The notes beneath the pieces are model-generated. The model was not told the origin of the DNA and did not search any database. It saw only the letters and a program-made list of their open reading frames with translations. Position numbers and translations under genes: made by a program. Shown here piece after piece: positions 39,686-49,585 of a DNA stretch of 64,000 bases (positions within the stretch are counted from its first letter, which is position 1; each line of letters begins with the position of its first letter). The DNA is from Lachnospiraceae bacterium (GTDB lineage: Bacteria > Bacillota > Clostridia > Lachnospirales > Lachnospiraceae), in the NCBI GenBank assembly GCA_022791975.1, contig JAAWAC010000002.1:180970-244969 (forward strand). The letters run 5' to 3'.

Positions 39686-40455
39686 GCATCCGGGGAATCC
39701 GTTCCCTTTGGTACCCCATGCTTCTCACACAGATCTTTTAAGCAGCACCGATCACAATGGGGCTTTGTCCGTGCTGTACATACATCTCGTCCATGGTACA
39801 CCAGGCGGTGACAGAAGTCACTGCCCTCCTGGGGCGGGATGATCTTCCAGAGAGCCATCTCCACCTTCTTGGGATCCTTACAGTTGTCTACAAGTCCCAT
39901 GCGGTTGGTCAGGCGGATGCAGTGGGTGTCTGTCACAATGGCCGGCTTTCCAAACACATCTCCCATAATAAGATTGGCGCTCTTTCGTCCCACACCGGGT
40001 AGCTTTAAAAGCTCCTCCATGGTGTCCGGCACCTGCCCTTTAAACTCGTCCCGCAGCATCCGCATACACGCGCTGATATCCCGGGCTTTGCTGTGGCCCA
40101 GGCCACAGGGCTTTACAATGGCCTCGATGTCCTCCGGCTGGGCCTCTGCCAGGGCATATAAATCCGGATATTTGGCATATAAGTCCTGCACCACCACATT
40201 GACCCGGGCATCTGTGCACTGGGCCGCCAGCCGGACAGATACCAAAAGCTTCCAGGCCTGGTTGTAGTCTAGGGTACATCCTGCATCGGGATACTCTTTT
40301 TTTAGGCGCTCAATAATCCAGAGAGCCAGCTGCTTCTTTTTCTCCAAATCCGCCGGGGTTTCTGAAGTTATTGTCTTTGAACGCTTTGTTTTTGGCGCAA
40401 GTGTCTTTTTTGTTGGCACTTTTTGGACTTCTGCTTTCTTGGTTTCCTTTTTCAT
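39682..40455 (-). CDS. nth: Endonuclease III (DNA glycosylase/AP lyase), 257 aa
   Basis: ATG 40455 is chosen (RBS GGAGGG). A 45-residue Lys/Thr-rich N-terminal extension precedes the HhH-GPD core with LPGVGRKSANLIMG (catalytic Lys) and TDTHCIRLTNR (catalytic Asp). The 4Fe-4S ligands are CxxxxxxxC-xx-C-xxxxx-C (first spacing 7 residues, 6 in E. coli Nth). It removes oxidised pyrimidines. The basic extension is unusual compared with E. coli Nth (211 aa). Confidence 0.94.
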   Translation of the reverse strand: MKKETKKAEVQKVPTKKTLAPKTKRSKTITSETPADLEKKKQLALWIIERLKKEYPDAGCTLDYNQAWKLLVSVRLAAQCTDARVNVVVQDLYAKYPDLYALAEAQPEDIEAIVKPCGLGHSKARDISACMRMLRDEFKGQVPDTMEELLKLPGVGRKSANLIMGDVFGKPAIVTDTHCIRLTNRMGLVDNCKDPKKVEMALWKIIPPQEGSDFCHRLVYHGRDVCTARTKPHCDRCCLKDLCEKHGVPKGTDSPDA

Positions 40456-40522
40456 ACGTCCCTCCATATTTCTAGGTCTTTTGTTTCCTGTGATTGTTGT
40501 TTACACAGCCTTATGGCTCTTC

Positions 40523-41476
40523 CTACGAGGAAGTCCGCTTTCCCTGCGGCAGCTGAGCCAGCACAATGGCCCCAAACATCAGTACGCATCCCAGGATCTC
40601 CCGGTTGCTTAGGGTCTGTTCCAGGAAAAGCATTCCCGCCAGAACAGAAACCACCGATTCCAGGCTGAGGATCAGGGATGCTACAGTGGGATTCATCCCC
40701 TTTTGTCCTACAATCTGCAATGTATAGCCCACACCACTGGAAAGCATACCCGCATAGAGAATAGGCTTCCATGCCGCCAAAATCTGGGAGATCTGGAGCT
40801 TTTCCACCAGAAGCATCCCCAGACCACTTACAAGACCGCATACAAAAAACTGAATGCAGGACATTTTCACCCCATCTACCCGCTGGGTAAAATAATCAAT
40901 CACCAAAATGTGTACGGCAAAGAGCAGGGCACAGATAAAGACCAGCAAATCCCCAAGTCCTATGTGAAGGCTCTCGTTGATACACAAAAAATAGAGACCT
41001 GCCAAGGCCAGAGCTACCCCAATCCACACCAAGGGCCCACATTTCTTTTTTAAAAATAGCCCCAGCACTGGTACAATGATAATATAAAAGGCAGTGATAA
41101 AACCGGCCTTTCCCACAGAAGTATATTGAATGCCAAACTGCTGAAAACAGCTGGCTGTGCACAGTGCCAAGCCGCATAAGACACCGCCCAGAAGCAGTAG
41201 GCGCCTCTGCTTTTGCTGCTGTTCTCTGGAGAGCAGGGGCTCTGGTTGCTTAGGCGCTCCCCCACCCTCTAGCGTTCTCTTTTTTGTCCTGTTTTCCAGC
41301 CATTGTAAAAAGGCAATGCATGGGATCAGAAATACGCCTCCAATCAGAGAGCGGACGCTGGTAAAGGTAAAAGGACCCACATAGTCCATCCCCACACTCT
41401 GGGCCACGAAAGCTACCCCCCACACAATGGCGGTCAATAGCAGCAATAAAGAGTTTCCAATCTGATGTTTCTTCAT
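40523..41476 (-). CDS. EamA/DMT-family transporter, 317 aa
   Basis: Ten predicted membrane segments in two EamA repeats (LTAIVWGVAFVAQS...FTSVRSLIGG and, in the second half, YTLQIVGQKG...SLILSLESVVSVLAG). A 45-residue charged loop between the first two helices is longer than usual. The family exports amino acids, nucleosides or other metabolites; the substrate is unknown. It lies between nth and ygiQ, all on the minus strand. Confidence 0.88.
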   Translation of the reverse strand: MKKHQIGNSLLLLLTAIVWGVAFVAQSVGMDYVGPFTFTSVRSLIGGVFLIPCIAFLQWLENRTKKRTLEGGGAPKQPEPLLSREQQQKQRRLLLLGGVLCGLALCTASCFQQFGIQYTSVGKAGFITAFYIIIVPVLGLFLKKKCGPLVWIGVALALAGLYFLCINESLHIGLGDLLVFICALLFAVHILVIDYFTQRVDGVKMSCIQFFVCGLVSGLGMLLVEKLQISQILAAWKPILYAGMLSSGVGYTLQIVGQKGMNPTVASLILSLESVVSVLAGMLFLEQTLSNREILGCVLMFGAIVLAQLPQGKRTSS

Positions 41477-41495
41477 AATAGCCTAATGTCTCCTG

Positions 41496-43388
41496 TTACG
41501 TTACTTTTTTCTTGTGTATATTTCGAATGGTTTTCTTTTTTTGACAGCCTTTTCTATTTCTGGTGTCATGGCTTTCTTTATAGGGCTTTCCGGCAGGTGG
41601 CCGGATCAGACAGTGCTTTTCATACCCCACCAGATCTAGCCGGCCGGCTTTTTCCAGGGCTTCCAGAACCAGCTGGTAATTTTTCGGATCCCGGTATTGG
41701 ATGAGCGCCCGCTGCATGGCCTTTTCATGGGGATTATCCGGCACATAGACCTTCTCCATGGTCCTGGGATCGAGCCCAGTATAATACATACAGGTGGATA
41801 TGGTGGAGGGAGTGGGATAAAAATCCTGTACCTGTTCTGGCATATAGCCCAGATCCCGGCAATATTCCCCCAACTTCACAGCCTCCTTTAAGGTGGAGCC
41901 CGGATGGGAGGACATTAAATAGGGAACCAGAAACTGTTTTTTTCCCAGACGTTGGTTGGTTTTTTCATAGGCCCGGCAGAAATCCTTATACACCTGCCAG
42001 GAAGGCTTTCCCATAAGCTTTAGCACCGCGTCGCTGATATGCTCCGGGGCTACTTTTAGCTGACCACTTACATGGTAACCACAGAGCTCCTCCAGAAATT
42101 CCGGTTGATTCTCAGCCAACAGATAATCAAAACGGATGCCAGAGCGGATAAAGACTTTTTTTACTCCAGGGATTTCCCGCAGCCTTTTTAGAAGCATCCG
42201 GTAATCCTTATGGCTGACATCCAGATTTTTACAGGGGGTAGGAAATAGGCACTGGCGATTTTTGCAGGCGCCTTTCGTCTCCTGCTTTTTACAGGCGGGA
42301 TGCCGAAAATTGGCGGTAGGGCCTCCCACATCGTGAATATAACCTTTAAAATCCGCCTCCTGGGTCATTTTTCTTGCCTCCTCCAGGAGGGATTCCTGGC
42401 TGCGCACCTGTACAATACGCCCCTGGTGAAAGGTCAGCGCACAAAAAGAGCACCCTCCAAAACACCCACGGCTACTTACCAGGCTAAATTGGATCTCTTT
42501 GGTGGCCGGGACACCCCCCAAGGCATCATAGGAGGGATGAGCACGCCTGGTGTAGGGCAAGGCATAGACCCTATCCATTTCCTCTGTGGTCAGGGGCAGT
42601 GCAGGCGGATTTTGCACCACAAAGCAGTGGCTGGAATAGGCTTCTACCAGCCGCTTTCCAGAAAAGGGATCGGTATTTTCATGTTGGAGATGAAAGCTTC
42701 TGGCATAGGCCGACTTATCCTGTAGCAGCGTCTCATAATCCGGCAGGCAGATTCTATCATAGATTCCCTCCAGGGAAGAGGTCTTGTATACGGTTCCCTG
42801 GATAAAGGTTATGTCCTTTACAGACAAGCCGCTGTGCAAAGCGTGGGCAATTTCCACAATGGATCGCTCTCCCATGCCATAGGAAATCAAGTCAGCACCG
42901 GAATCCAGAAGCAGGGAACGCTTTAGGCTATTGCTCCAGTAATCATAATGGGCCAACCGCCGAAGACTGGCCTCAATGCCTCCCAGGATAATGGGAACTT
43001 TTTTATAGGCACGACGGATAAAATTGCAGTAGCTGATGCTGGCCCGATCCGGCCGCTTTCCCATAAGGCCCCCAGGGGTGTAGGCATCGGTTTGCCGCCG
43101 TTTTCGGGATACGCTGTAGTGATTCACCATGGAATCCATATTTCCGGCGGACACCAAAAATGCCAGCCTTGGTTCCCCCAGGGCCTGGATACTTTCTGGG
43201 TTTCCCATGTCCGGCTGGGAGAGAATCCCCACCTGGTAGCCCTGACTTTCCAGAACCCGACTGATTATGGCCGGACCAAAGGAGGGATGGTCCACATAGG
43301 CATCCCCGATCACGTAGACAAAGTCCAGTTGTTTGATTCCCCGCTGCCTGCACTCCTCCAGGCTAATGGGCAGAAACCCTGTATCCAT
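41496..43388 (-). CDS. ygiQ: YgiQ-family radical SAM protein, 630 aa
   Basis: ATG 43388 (RBS AAGGGAG) is chosen over GTG 43397. The family start (DFVYVIGDAYVDHPSFGPA) and the radical SAM motif CFGGCSFCALTFHQGR (Cx3Cx2C) are visible. The C-terminus is Lys/Arg-rich. It occurs widely in anaerobes; its substrate is not known. Confidence 0.93.
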   Translation of the reverse strand: MDTGFLPISLEECRQRGIKQLDFVYVIGDAYVDHPSFGPAIISRVLESQGYQVGILSQPDMGNPESIQALGEPRLAFLVSAGNMDSMVNHYSVSRKRRQTDAYTPGGLMGKRPDRASISYCNFIRRAYKKVPIILGGIEASLRRLAHYDYWSNSLKRSLLLDSGADLISYGMGERSIVEIAHALHSGLSVKDITFIQGTVYKTSSLEGIYDRICLPDYETLLQDKSAYARSFHLQHENTDPFSGKRLVEAYSSHCFVVQNPPALPLTTEEMDRVYALPYTRRAHPSYDALGGVPATKEIQFSLVSSRGCFGGCSFCALTFHQGRIVQVRSQESLLEEARKMTQEADFKGYIHDVGGPTANFRHPACKKQETKGACKNRQCLFPTPCKNLDVSHKDYRMLLKRLREIPGVKKVFIRSGIRFDYLLAENQPEFLEELCGYHVSGQLKVAPEHISDAVLKLMGKPSWQVYKDFCRAYEKTNQRLGKKQFLVPYLMSSHPGSTLKEAVKLGEYCRDLGYMPEQVQDFYPTPSTISTCMYYTGLDPRTMEKVYVPDNPHEKAMQRALIQYRDPKNYQLVLEALEKAGRLDLVGYEKHCLIRPPAGKPYKESHDTRNRKGCQKKKTIRNIHKKKVT

Positions 43389-43435
43389 TCTCTGCACTCC
43401 CTTCTGTATGGAACCACTTTCCCTTTAAATTCCTT

Positions 43436-44128
43436 TTAAAGTGCCTGGTTAATGCCCTTTTTTTGCAGCTGCTCATAGGTGCCATTGAGAACCTGATCAT
43501 AGGACTGAATATAATAATGCGCCAGACTGCGGATAACCTCCCGCTGGTCCAAAGAATAGGCATCCTCCACAGCACACACGGTCATCCCTGCAGAGAGTCC
43601 CGCCTCAATTCCTCGAGGCACGTCCTCAAAGACCAGACATTGGGAGGGATCGGCCCCCAGTTTTTTTGCTACAGCCAGATAGATATCAGGCGCCGGCTTT
43701 CCAGCCGGCACCTCACAGGCTGTCATTACACAGTCCATATAGGGGGCTATATCCAGGGAATCCATGACCGCATGCAAAAGCTCTCGCCCGTTGCTGGTAC
43801 AGATTCCGGTCTTTATACCTCTTTTCTTTAATTCTCTCAAAAAGCTTTGGGCTCCTGGCTTAAAACGAACCTGGTGGGAATACTTTTCCATGGCCATAGA
43901 GATCCACATCGCTTTAATCTCCTCCAGGCTCTCCGTCAGGTGAAAGGTTTCCTTAAAATAGATGGCTGTCTCAGAAAAGCTCATGCCCTCAATCTGATGG
44001 GATAGCTCTTCTGGCACTGGAAGGTTCAAACCGCCCAGATATTCCAGATCGATTTCCTTCCACATCCACATAGAGTCCACCAGTGTACCATCCAAATCAA
44101 ACAAAACCGTAGTAATTTGCTCTAACAT
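43436..44128 (-). CDS. HAD-superfamily phosphatase, beta-phosphoglucomutase-like, 230 aa
   Basis: RBS AAGGGAT precedes ATG 44128. HAD motif I FDLDGTLVDS (D10, D12), motif II TSNG, motif III K (AGKPAPD) and motif IV FEDVPRG are complete. The helical cap between residues 15 and 80 is of the C1 type, typical of phosphoglycolate or sugar phosphatases. Substrate cannot be inferred. It lies between ygiQ and the pseudouridine synthase. Confidence 0.88.
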   Translation of the reverse strand: MLEQITTVLFDLDGTLVDSMWMWKEIDLEYLGGLNLPVPEELSHQIEGMSFSETAIYFKETFHLTESLEEIKAMWISMAMEKYSHQVRFKPGAQSFLRELKKRGIKTGICTSNGRELLHAVMDSLDIAPYMDCVMTACEVPAGKPAPDIYLAVAKKLGADPSQCLVFEDVPRGIEAGLSAGMTVCAVEDAYSLDQREVIRSLAHYYIQSYDQVLNGTYEQLQKKGINQAL

Positions 44129-44131
44129 TCT

Positions 44132-44839
44132 TTATCCCTTCAATCTCTCTATCTCGGCCTTTGTCAAAGGTCGGTAGTCTCCTGGCTTCATGGATGCATC
44201 CAGTGTAAGAGGTCCCATAGAAAGCCGTTTCAGATAAGTTACCGGACAGCCAATGGCCGCCATCATGCGTTTCACCTGATGAAACCGTCCCTCATGGAGG
44301 GTCAGCCGAATCTCTGAGACCTCCTCCTGAGGAGAAGCCTGCAAAATCTCTAATCTGGCTGGGAGAGCCGGTGCCTCCTCTCCAAAGGCAAGTCCCTTTT
44401 GGAATAGCTCTACATGCTCTGGCTTTACTAAACCTTCCACCCGGGCATAGTAGACCTTGTCCACATGTTTTTTGGGAGAGAGCAGGCTGTGAGCCAGTTG
44501 GCCATCATTGGTAATCAGCAGCAGGCCTTCTGTATCCTTGTCAAGCCTGCCCACCGGAAATAAGTCCTTTCGCTTTTTATCTGGGATAAGGTCAAGGACC
44601 GTTGGCTCTCGTTTATCCTCTGTGGCAGACACTACTCCCGCTGGCTTATATAGGAGATAATACTCCAAAGCCGTGTAGGAAACCGGCTGTCCTTCATAGA
44701 TAACTGTTTGCTTTGCTATCTGGGTTTCCGGGCGCCTACACACCACCCCATCCACCACAGCATGTCCTTTCCGGATACCATCCTTTACTTGGGAGCGGGT
44801 TCCCTTTCCCATATCACATAAAAATTTATCCAGCCGCAC
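44132..44839 (-). CDS. RsuA/RluF-family rRNA pseudouridine synthase, 235 aa
   Basis: GTG 44839 directly precedes the S4 domain (RLDKFLCDMGKGTRSQVKD) and has AGGGGG upstream; a longer frame from ATG 44908 overlaps the methyltransferase gene and adds a non-conserved stretch. The catalytic region is VGRLDKDTEGLLLITNDG (Asp in RLDKDT). The end LHEGRFHQVKRMMAAIG is also typical. It isomerises one uridine of rRNA; the exact position is not predictable. Confidence 0.9.
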   Translation of the reverse strand: MRLDKFLCDMGKGTRSQVKDGIRKGHAVVDGVVCRRPETQIAKQTVIYEGQPVSYTALEYYLLYKPAGVVSATEDKREPTVLDLIPDKKRKDLFPVGRLDKDTEGLLLITNDGQLAHSLLSPKKHVDKVYYARVEGLVKPEHVELFQKGLAFGEEAPALPARLEILQASPQEEVSEIRLTLHEGRFHQVKRMMAAIGCPVTYLKRLSMGPLTLDASMKPGDYRPLTKAEIERLKG

Positions 44840-44864
44840 TCCTTCTCTTCCCCCTCTGCCAGCT

Positions 44865-46400
44865 CTACCAAATCCAGCCGGTGTGATATTTATTTCGCAA
44901 AGCTCCATTTACCAGCTTCCCCCATCCCAGAGGAAAGCCCTCCACGCAGACAAGACACCACCCTCCAGCTCTTAAAGCCTGTACGTCCTTCCTCTCAGAC
45001 AGCTGGGAAATGGAAGGCTCCTCCAGGGTTTCTCCCTTTAAATACCGAAAAACACCTGGATCCGTGGAGGAAAAATCTACGATAAAGGGCCAATCTCCTT
45101 TTCCCAGAGCCATGGCCAAAGCCTGGCTGGGTGTAAACCGCTTTTTCGCCAGCTCTCCTAAAAGGCAGCCGGTGCGTAAAAACCGAAGTCCCTGAAGGTT
45201 GGGAAGCCCTTCTGGTAGAAGATATACCTGATTTTGTCCAAAAACAAGGGGATTCTCTGGGCTCTCCAGGGAAGGCAGCCAGGACTGCGCCAAAGGAGAG
45301 TTAGGCCTTAGCTGTGCAAAAAACTCCCTAAGAGGCGTAAGATCCTCTGTGGGCGTCGGCTTCTCCTTTCTTTTTCCTCCAGAGGTCTTCTTGGGTTTTT
45401 GTCTCTTAGAGGCTGTCCCTGGAGACAGAGACTGGGAGGTTTCCTGCGCTCTATCCTCTCTTGCCTTTTCCCCCGCCTTTTTTAACAGCGCCAAAAAATG
45501 TCCTTCTCCTTTTACCCGATGAGGGTACAGGCGAAAGCAGCGGGACAACTCTTTCGCCCCTCCATCCAAAAGCTCCGGGCGTCCGGGATAAAATCCGCTC
45601 TCCCAAAAACATGTGACAAGCTCCGGCTCTGGGGAGATCACGGACATCTGCGGTTCCCTGTCCAGCAGGAACTGAATACTGCCCTCATTTTCCAGGGGAT
45701 GAAAGGTACAGGTGGAATAAAGGAGCATCCCCCCTGGGCGGAGCATTTTTACAGCCGCCTGGAGAATTTCCCGTTGTAAGGATGCATAATGCTCTGGCCC
45801 GTGTTCCTGCCATCTTTTTATCATGGAGGGGTCCTTTCGAAACATCCCCTCTCCCGAGCAGGGAGCATCCACCAAAATTTTATCAAAAAACTCTGGAAAA
45901 TACAAAGACAGCTTTTCCGGGGTCTCACTGGTTACCAGAATGTTTGTCAATCCGAAAAGCTCCAAATTTTTTAATAGTCCCCTGGCCCGGGTATTGCTGA
46001 TATCATTGGCTACCAGAAGTCCCTGCCCCTTAAGGCGAGCTGCCAGCTCCGTGGCCTTGCCTCCCGGAGCTGCGCACAGATCCAGCACCCTGTCCCCAGG
46101 CTCTATGGGCAGGGTCCGGGCCGGCGTCATAGCACTGGGCTCCTGTAAATAGTACAGGCCGGCGGTGTAGTAGGGATGGCGGGATGCCTGGGCCTCCGGG
46201 GAAATATAATATCCATTGGGAATCCAGGGAATTTTTACACAGGGAAACGGAGAAATCCTTTCAAATTCCTCCGCTTCGATTTTGCTGGTATTGACCCGAA
46301 GCCCCCGGTAGACGGGGAGCTTAAGACTTTTTATGTATTCCTCATACTCTGCCCCCAAAAGGGCCTTCATCGTTTCCTGATACTGTACAGGCAGCTCCAT
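44865..46400 (-). CDS. rRNA m5C methyltransferase, RsmF-like, 511 aa
   Basis: RBS AAGAGAGAG precedes ATG 46400. The NOL1/NOP2/Sun domain has LDLCAAPGGKATELA (SAM), VDAPCSGEGMFRKD (first catalytic Cys) and YSTCTF (second Cys). A Lys/Thr-rich linker at about 310-350 separates the C-terminal RsmF-type domain, which ends near FPLGWGKLVNG. It methylates cytosine C5 in 16S (or 23S) rRNA. It is coupled to the adjacent pseudouridine synthase. Confidence 0.92.
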   Translation of the reverse strand: MELPVQYQETMKALLGAEYEEYIKSLKLPVYRGLRVNTSKIEAEEFERISPFPCVKIPWIPNGYYISPEAQASRHPYYTAGLYYLQEPSAMTPARTLPIEPGDRVLDLCAAPGGKATELAARLKGQGLLVANDISNTRARGLLKNLELFGLTNILVTSETPEKLSLYFPEFFDKILVDAPCSGEGMFRKDPSMIKRWQEHGPEHYASLQREILQAAVKMLRPGGMLLYSTCTFHPLENEGSIQFLLDREPQMSVISPEPELVTCFWESGFYPGRPELLDGGAKELSRCFRLYPHRVKGEGHFLALLKKAGEKAREDRAQETSQSLSPGTASKRQKPKKTSGGKRKEKPTPTEDLTPLREFFAQLRPNSPLAQSWLPSLESPENPLVFGQNQVYLLPEGLPNLQGLRFLRTGCLLGELAKKRFTPSQALAMALGKGDWPFIVDFSSTDPGVFRYLKGETLEEPSISQLSERKDVQALRAGGWCLVCVEGFPLGWGKLVNGALRNKYHTGWIW

Positions 46401-46428
46401 GGTACTCTCTCTTTATCCTTCCTGTCAC

Positions 46429-47250
46429 TTACTCCAAATCCATTTCCATGGAAATATCCTGTGCCCGGTATCCCTCGGCAATAATGTCCAGCTGCTTCTC
46501 AAACCGCTCCAGCTGGTCAATGTCGTTGAGGGAATACACCCGATAAAATTCATCCTGGATTTTCACAATCTCCCGCTTGTTTGCCACCCGATACAGGTTT
46601 TGAATATTGTTTAAAATATCGGATACAATGCTGGCCTGATTTCGAAGAGACAGCTGTGCATCCATAATTTCGCTGCGGACTGTGGACATTTCATTGTCCA
46701 GCATAATAATAGCATTCGCCGCGTTTAACAGCCGTTCTTTAATGTGATCCGGAATATTTCGTTTATACTTATACTGGAGGGAATGCTCCACCGTAGCCCA
46801 GAAATTCATAGCCATGGTTCGGATCTGTACCTCCATATGTAGCCGCTTAGGTCCTTCCAGGGTAAAAACCGTATAATAAATAATCATGTGGTAGCTGCGA
46901 TAGCCGGAGGTTTTCATTTCCCGGATATAGTCACGCTCCTGGATCACCTCCATATCCACCCGGTTATGGATGATCTCCACCACCTTGTCAATGTCCTCCA
47001 CAAATTGGCAGATAACGCGGATACCTGCCAGATCCCGCATACGGACTTCCAAATCCTCCAGGGAAATCTTTTTCTTCTGGCACTTATCCAGAATGCTGGA
47101 AATGGTCTTGACCCGGCCCTCTACCCGCTCAATGGGACAATAAAGACCTTTGTTTCGGTGCTCTTTTACCAGATTTTCAAATTTTGTGGTGACCTCTTTG
47201 ACAGCCAATTCGTAGGGATTTAAAATTTCTCTCCACAGTTGTATTTCCAT
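46429..47250 (-). CDS. Small alarmone synthetase (GTP pyrophosphokinase, RelQ-like), 273 aa
   Basis: RBS GAGGAGAAGG precedes ATG 47250. The RelA/SpoT synthetase signature includes RDLAGIRVICQFVEDIDKV, GYRSYHMIIYY and EVQIRTMAMNFWATVEH. There is no HD hydrolase domain. It makes (p)ppGpp from ATP and GDP/GTP. The C-terminal 80 residues are helical, as in tetrameric RelQ. It has its own upstream region of 124 bp with possible promoter elements. Confidence 0.92.
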   Translation of the reverse strand: MEIQLWREILNPYELAVKEVTTKFENLVKEHRNKGLYCPIERVEGRVKTISSILDKCQKKKISLEDLEVRMRDLAGIRVICQFVEDIDKVVEIIHNRVDMEVIQERDYIREMKTSGYRSYHMIIYYTVFTLEGPKRLHMEVQIRTMAMNFWATVEHSLQYKYKRNIPDHIKERLLNAANAIIMLDNEMSTVRSEIMDAQLSLRNQASIVSDILNNIQNLYRVANKREIVKIQDEFYRVYSLNDIDQLERFEKQLDIIAEGYRAQDISMEMDLE

Positions 47251-47374
47251 ATATAACCTTCTCCTCTTTTAAGGGCAAGCCCGATGTCTTTTTTTCCTGT
47301 GTACTCCTGTGCCCCAAATCGGGGAATGCTCTATGTATGCACAAACATACTTTTGTATTTATCATACCATATTT

Positions 47375-48055
47375 TTACTCATAAGCATAGCTTAATTTAA
47401 AGCTTTCCAGATACCGCAGAAACCAATAAGGATTTACAGCCAACTCCGGTATCTGGTCCGTGCGGATATAGATCCCCACATGGAGATGTACAGCAAATTT
47501 CCCCCGGGTTCCCTCCTGCCCATATCCGGTGTCTCCCATAAGGCCCAGAAGCTCTCCGGCCTGCACCACATCTCCTATCTGGAAGTCCCTGGCATAAGAA
47601 TCCAAATGGGCATAGTAAAAATACCCATCATGGGGCCCACGAATGCCAATACGCCAGCCGCCCTTTTCCAGCCAGCCGATATTTTCCACCACCCCATCCG
47701 TCATGCTGAGAACCGGATAATACCCGGCCACATTGGAATCCGGCATCAAATCGGTTCCCTCATGTCCATAAGTGCCCCCGTAGCTGCGCTCAAACATCCA
47801 GCTGTCCTCAAACTGAATCTTTGCATTGGGATTGGAGGTGGAAAGGGGGATGGGGAAATATTCCAAATCTTTCCAGATATTTTCGTACACATCATAATAT
47901 TCCCGGGCCTGCTGGGACAAGGAGGCCTGCTCCTCCCTTGGCGCCTCTGTCTGGATATCCCTAAGCCAGGCCACCTGCCAGTGGATCAAAAGTCCCAGAA
48001 ACAGCAGCAGCAAAGTGGCCGCCGCAAGAGAATTTTTCTGCCTCATACCAACCAT
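47375..48055 (-). CDS. M23-family peptidase, membrane-anchored, 226 aa
   Basis: An N-terminal membrane segment (about 9-28) leads to a LytM domain: HEGTDLMPDS (first His and Asp), then VQAGELLGLMGDTGY and VHLHVGIYI (HxH). All zinc ligands of the M23 family appear present. Such enzymes cut peptidoglycan cross-bridges, and in spore formers some act with SpoIIQ. The RBS is weak, so the exact start (48055 or 48046) is uncertain. Confidence 0.88.
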   Translation of the reverse strand: MVGMRQKNSLAAATLLLLFLGLLIHWQVAWLRDIQTEAPREEQASLSQQAREYYDVYENIWKDLEYFPIPLSTSNPNAKIQFEDSWMFERSYGGTYGHEGTDLMPDSNVAGYYPVLSMTDGVVENIGWLEKGGWRIGIRGPHDGYFYYAHLDSYARDFQIGDVVQAGELLGLMGDTGYGQEGTRGKFAVHLHVGIYIRTDQIPELAVNPYWFLRYLESFKLSYAYE

Positions 48056-48104
48056 TATATGAGCGGCTTATCCAAAATATTCCATTATTTTCATGCACAA
48101 AGTT

Positions 48105-49553
48105 TTAGTCCTTAAGCTTTTTGAGAACAGCCAGGAGAAACTCCCACACCCTCCCGGTGGAAGAAATGCTTAATCGCTCCTTTCCGGAATGGATATCCTG
48201 CATATCCGGCCCTATGGACACGCATTGTAGCCCGGGTATCCGGCTGCTGAAAATCCCGCACTCTAGCCCTGCATGAATGGCAATTACCTGGGGTTCTTTT
48301 CCATACAGTCTTCGGTATTCCTCTATCATGATCTCCTGGAGATGAGAATTTTTCTCATATTCCCAGCCGGGATAAATACCATGTGCTTCATAGGTGCCTC
48401 CCAGAAATTCCACACAGAGCTGCACCTGATCGCTGCAAGCCATTTTTTCTGTCTCTACAGAGCTTCGGATGGAATACGTAAGTGTAAGCTCTTCCTTGCT
48501 AATTCGGGCGATTCCCAGGTTACAGGAGGTCTGTACCAGTCCTTGAAGCTCTACACTGCGCTTTTGCACACCATTGGGAAGCATTTGCAGCAGATAGATG
48601 ACCAGGGCTTTGGAACCAGGCTCCAGCACCTGAGCTTCCCCTGTCTCCTCCTTTTTGACAGCAAGCCTAACCTGTCCATCGCTGGCCTTAAGCTCGTGCC
48701 GAAGAATCTCCTGATATAAGGCGACCTCATCCAGAAGTAGGTTCTCATCCTCCTCATCCAGGAGAAGCGAAATCACAGCCTGGGATGGAATGGCATTTTC
48801 CACCCTACCACCTTCCATAGAAATTAGGCCAAAGGAAAGTGTTTGGTCCAGCCGGGCCAAAAGCCGTCCCAAAAGCTTCAGAGCATTTCCTCTTTCCTTG
48901 TGAATTTCTGCCCCGGAATGTCCTCCCTTTAATCCATCTAGGGTAAGGGTAAATATCCTTCCCTTTTGGGAGGTGCGTTTTATAGGAAGCCGGCATTCCC
49001 CTGTGAGTCCTCCGGCACAGCCCACTGTAAAGATCCCCTCCTCCTCCGAATCCAGATTGATCAGATACCGTCCCTGAAGCTCTGATACCTGGAGAGCTTC
49101 CGCTCCCAAAAGTCCTATTTCCTCATCTACGGTAAAGACACATTCCAAAGGCGGGTGGGCATAAGAGCCATCCAGCAGAGCCAGCATATACGCCACAGCA
49201 ATGCCGTCATCGCCTCCCAGGGTAGTTCCGTTGGCATGGAGCCAATCTCCGTCCACGCCTAGCACCAGACCCTGGTGGTGCATATCCAAAGTATTTCCCG
49301 GAAGCTGCTCCAGCACCATATCCAGGTGCCCCTGGAGAATCACCGGGGAGGCTGTCTCATAACCTGGGGAGGCTGGTTTTTTGATAATCACATTTCCACT
49401 ATCATCCTGAAAGCAGAAAAGCTTCCGTTTCTTTGCAAACTCCACACAATAATTTCCCAGAGCTGCTGTATTGCCGGAGCCATGGGGAATGGAACAGATT
49501 TCCTCAAAAAAAGCAAATACGTTTTTAGGTTCCAGATAATCTAAACGCTTCAT
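48105..49553 (-). CDS. pepD: Aminoacyl-histidine dipeptidase (M20 family)
   Basis: RBS AGGAGG precedes ATG 49553. The M20 metal ligands are in QGHLDMV, LGGDDGIAV, DEEIGLLGAEAL and LDSEEEG, and the dimerisation lid with GGHSGAEIH follows. The 482-aa length fits PepD, which cleaves Xaa-His dipeptides. It stands opposite the YlbJ-like gene. It ends 50 bp before the M23 gene start. Confidence 0.94.
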   Translation of the reverse strand: MKRLDYLEPKNVFAFFEEICSIPHGSGNTAALGNYCVEFAKKRKLFCFQDDSGNVIIKKPASPGYETASPVILQGHLDMVLEQLPGNTLDMHHQGLVLGVDGDWLHANGTTLGGDDGIAVAYMLALLDGSYAHPPLECVFTVDEEIGLLGAEALQVSELQGRYLINLDSEEEGIFTVGCAGGLTGECRLPIKRTSQKGRIFTLTLDGLKGGHSGAEIHKERGNALKLLGRLLARLDQTLSFGLISMEGGRVENAIPSQAVISLLLDEEDENLLLDEVALYQEILRHELKASDGQVRLAVKKEETGEAQVLEPGSKALVIYLLQMLPNGVQKRSVELQGLVQTSCNLGIARISKEELTLTYSIRSSVETEKMACSDQVQLCVEFLGGTYEAHGIYPGWEYEKNSHLQEIMIEEYRRLYGKEPQVIAIHAGLECGIFSSRIPGLQCVSIGPDMQDIHSGKERLSISSTGRVWEFLLAVLKKLKD

Positions 49554-49585
49554 AATCGTCCTCCTACTCTACATATATATGAATC

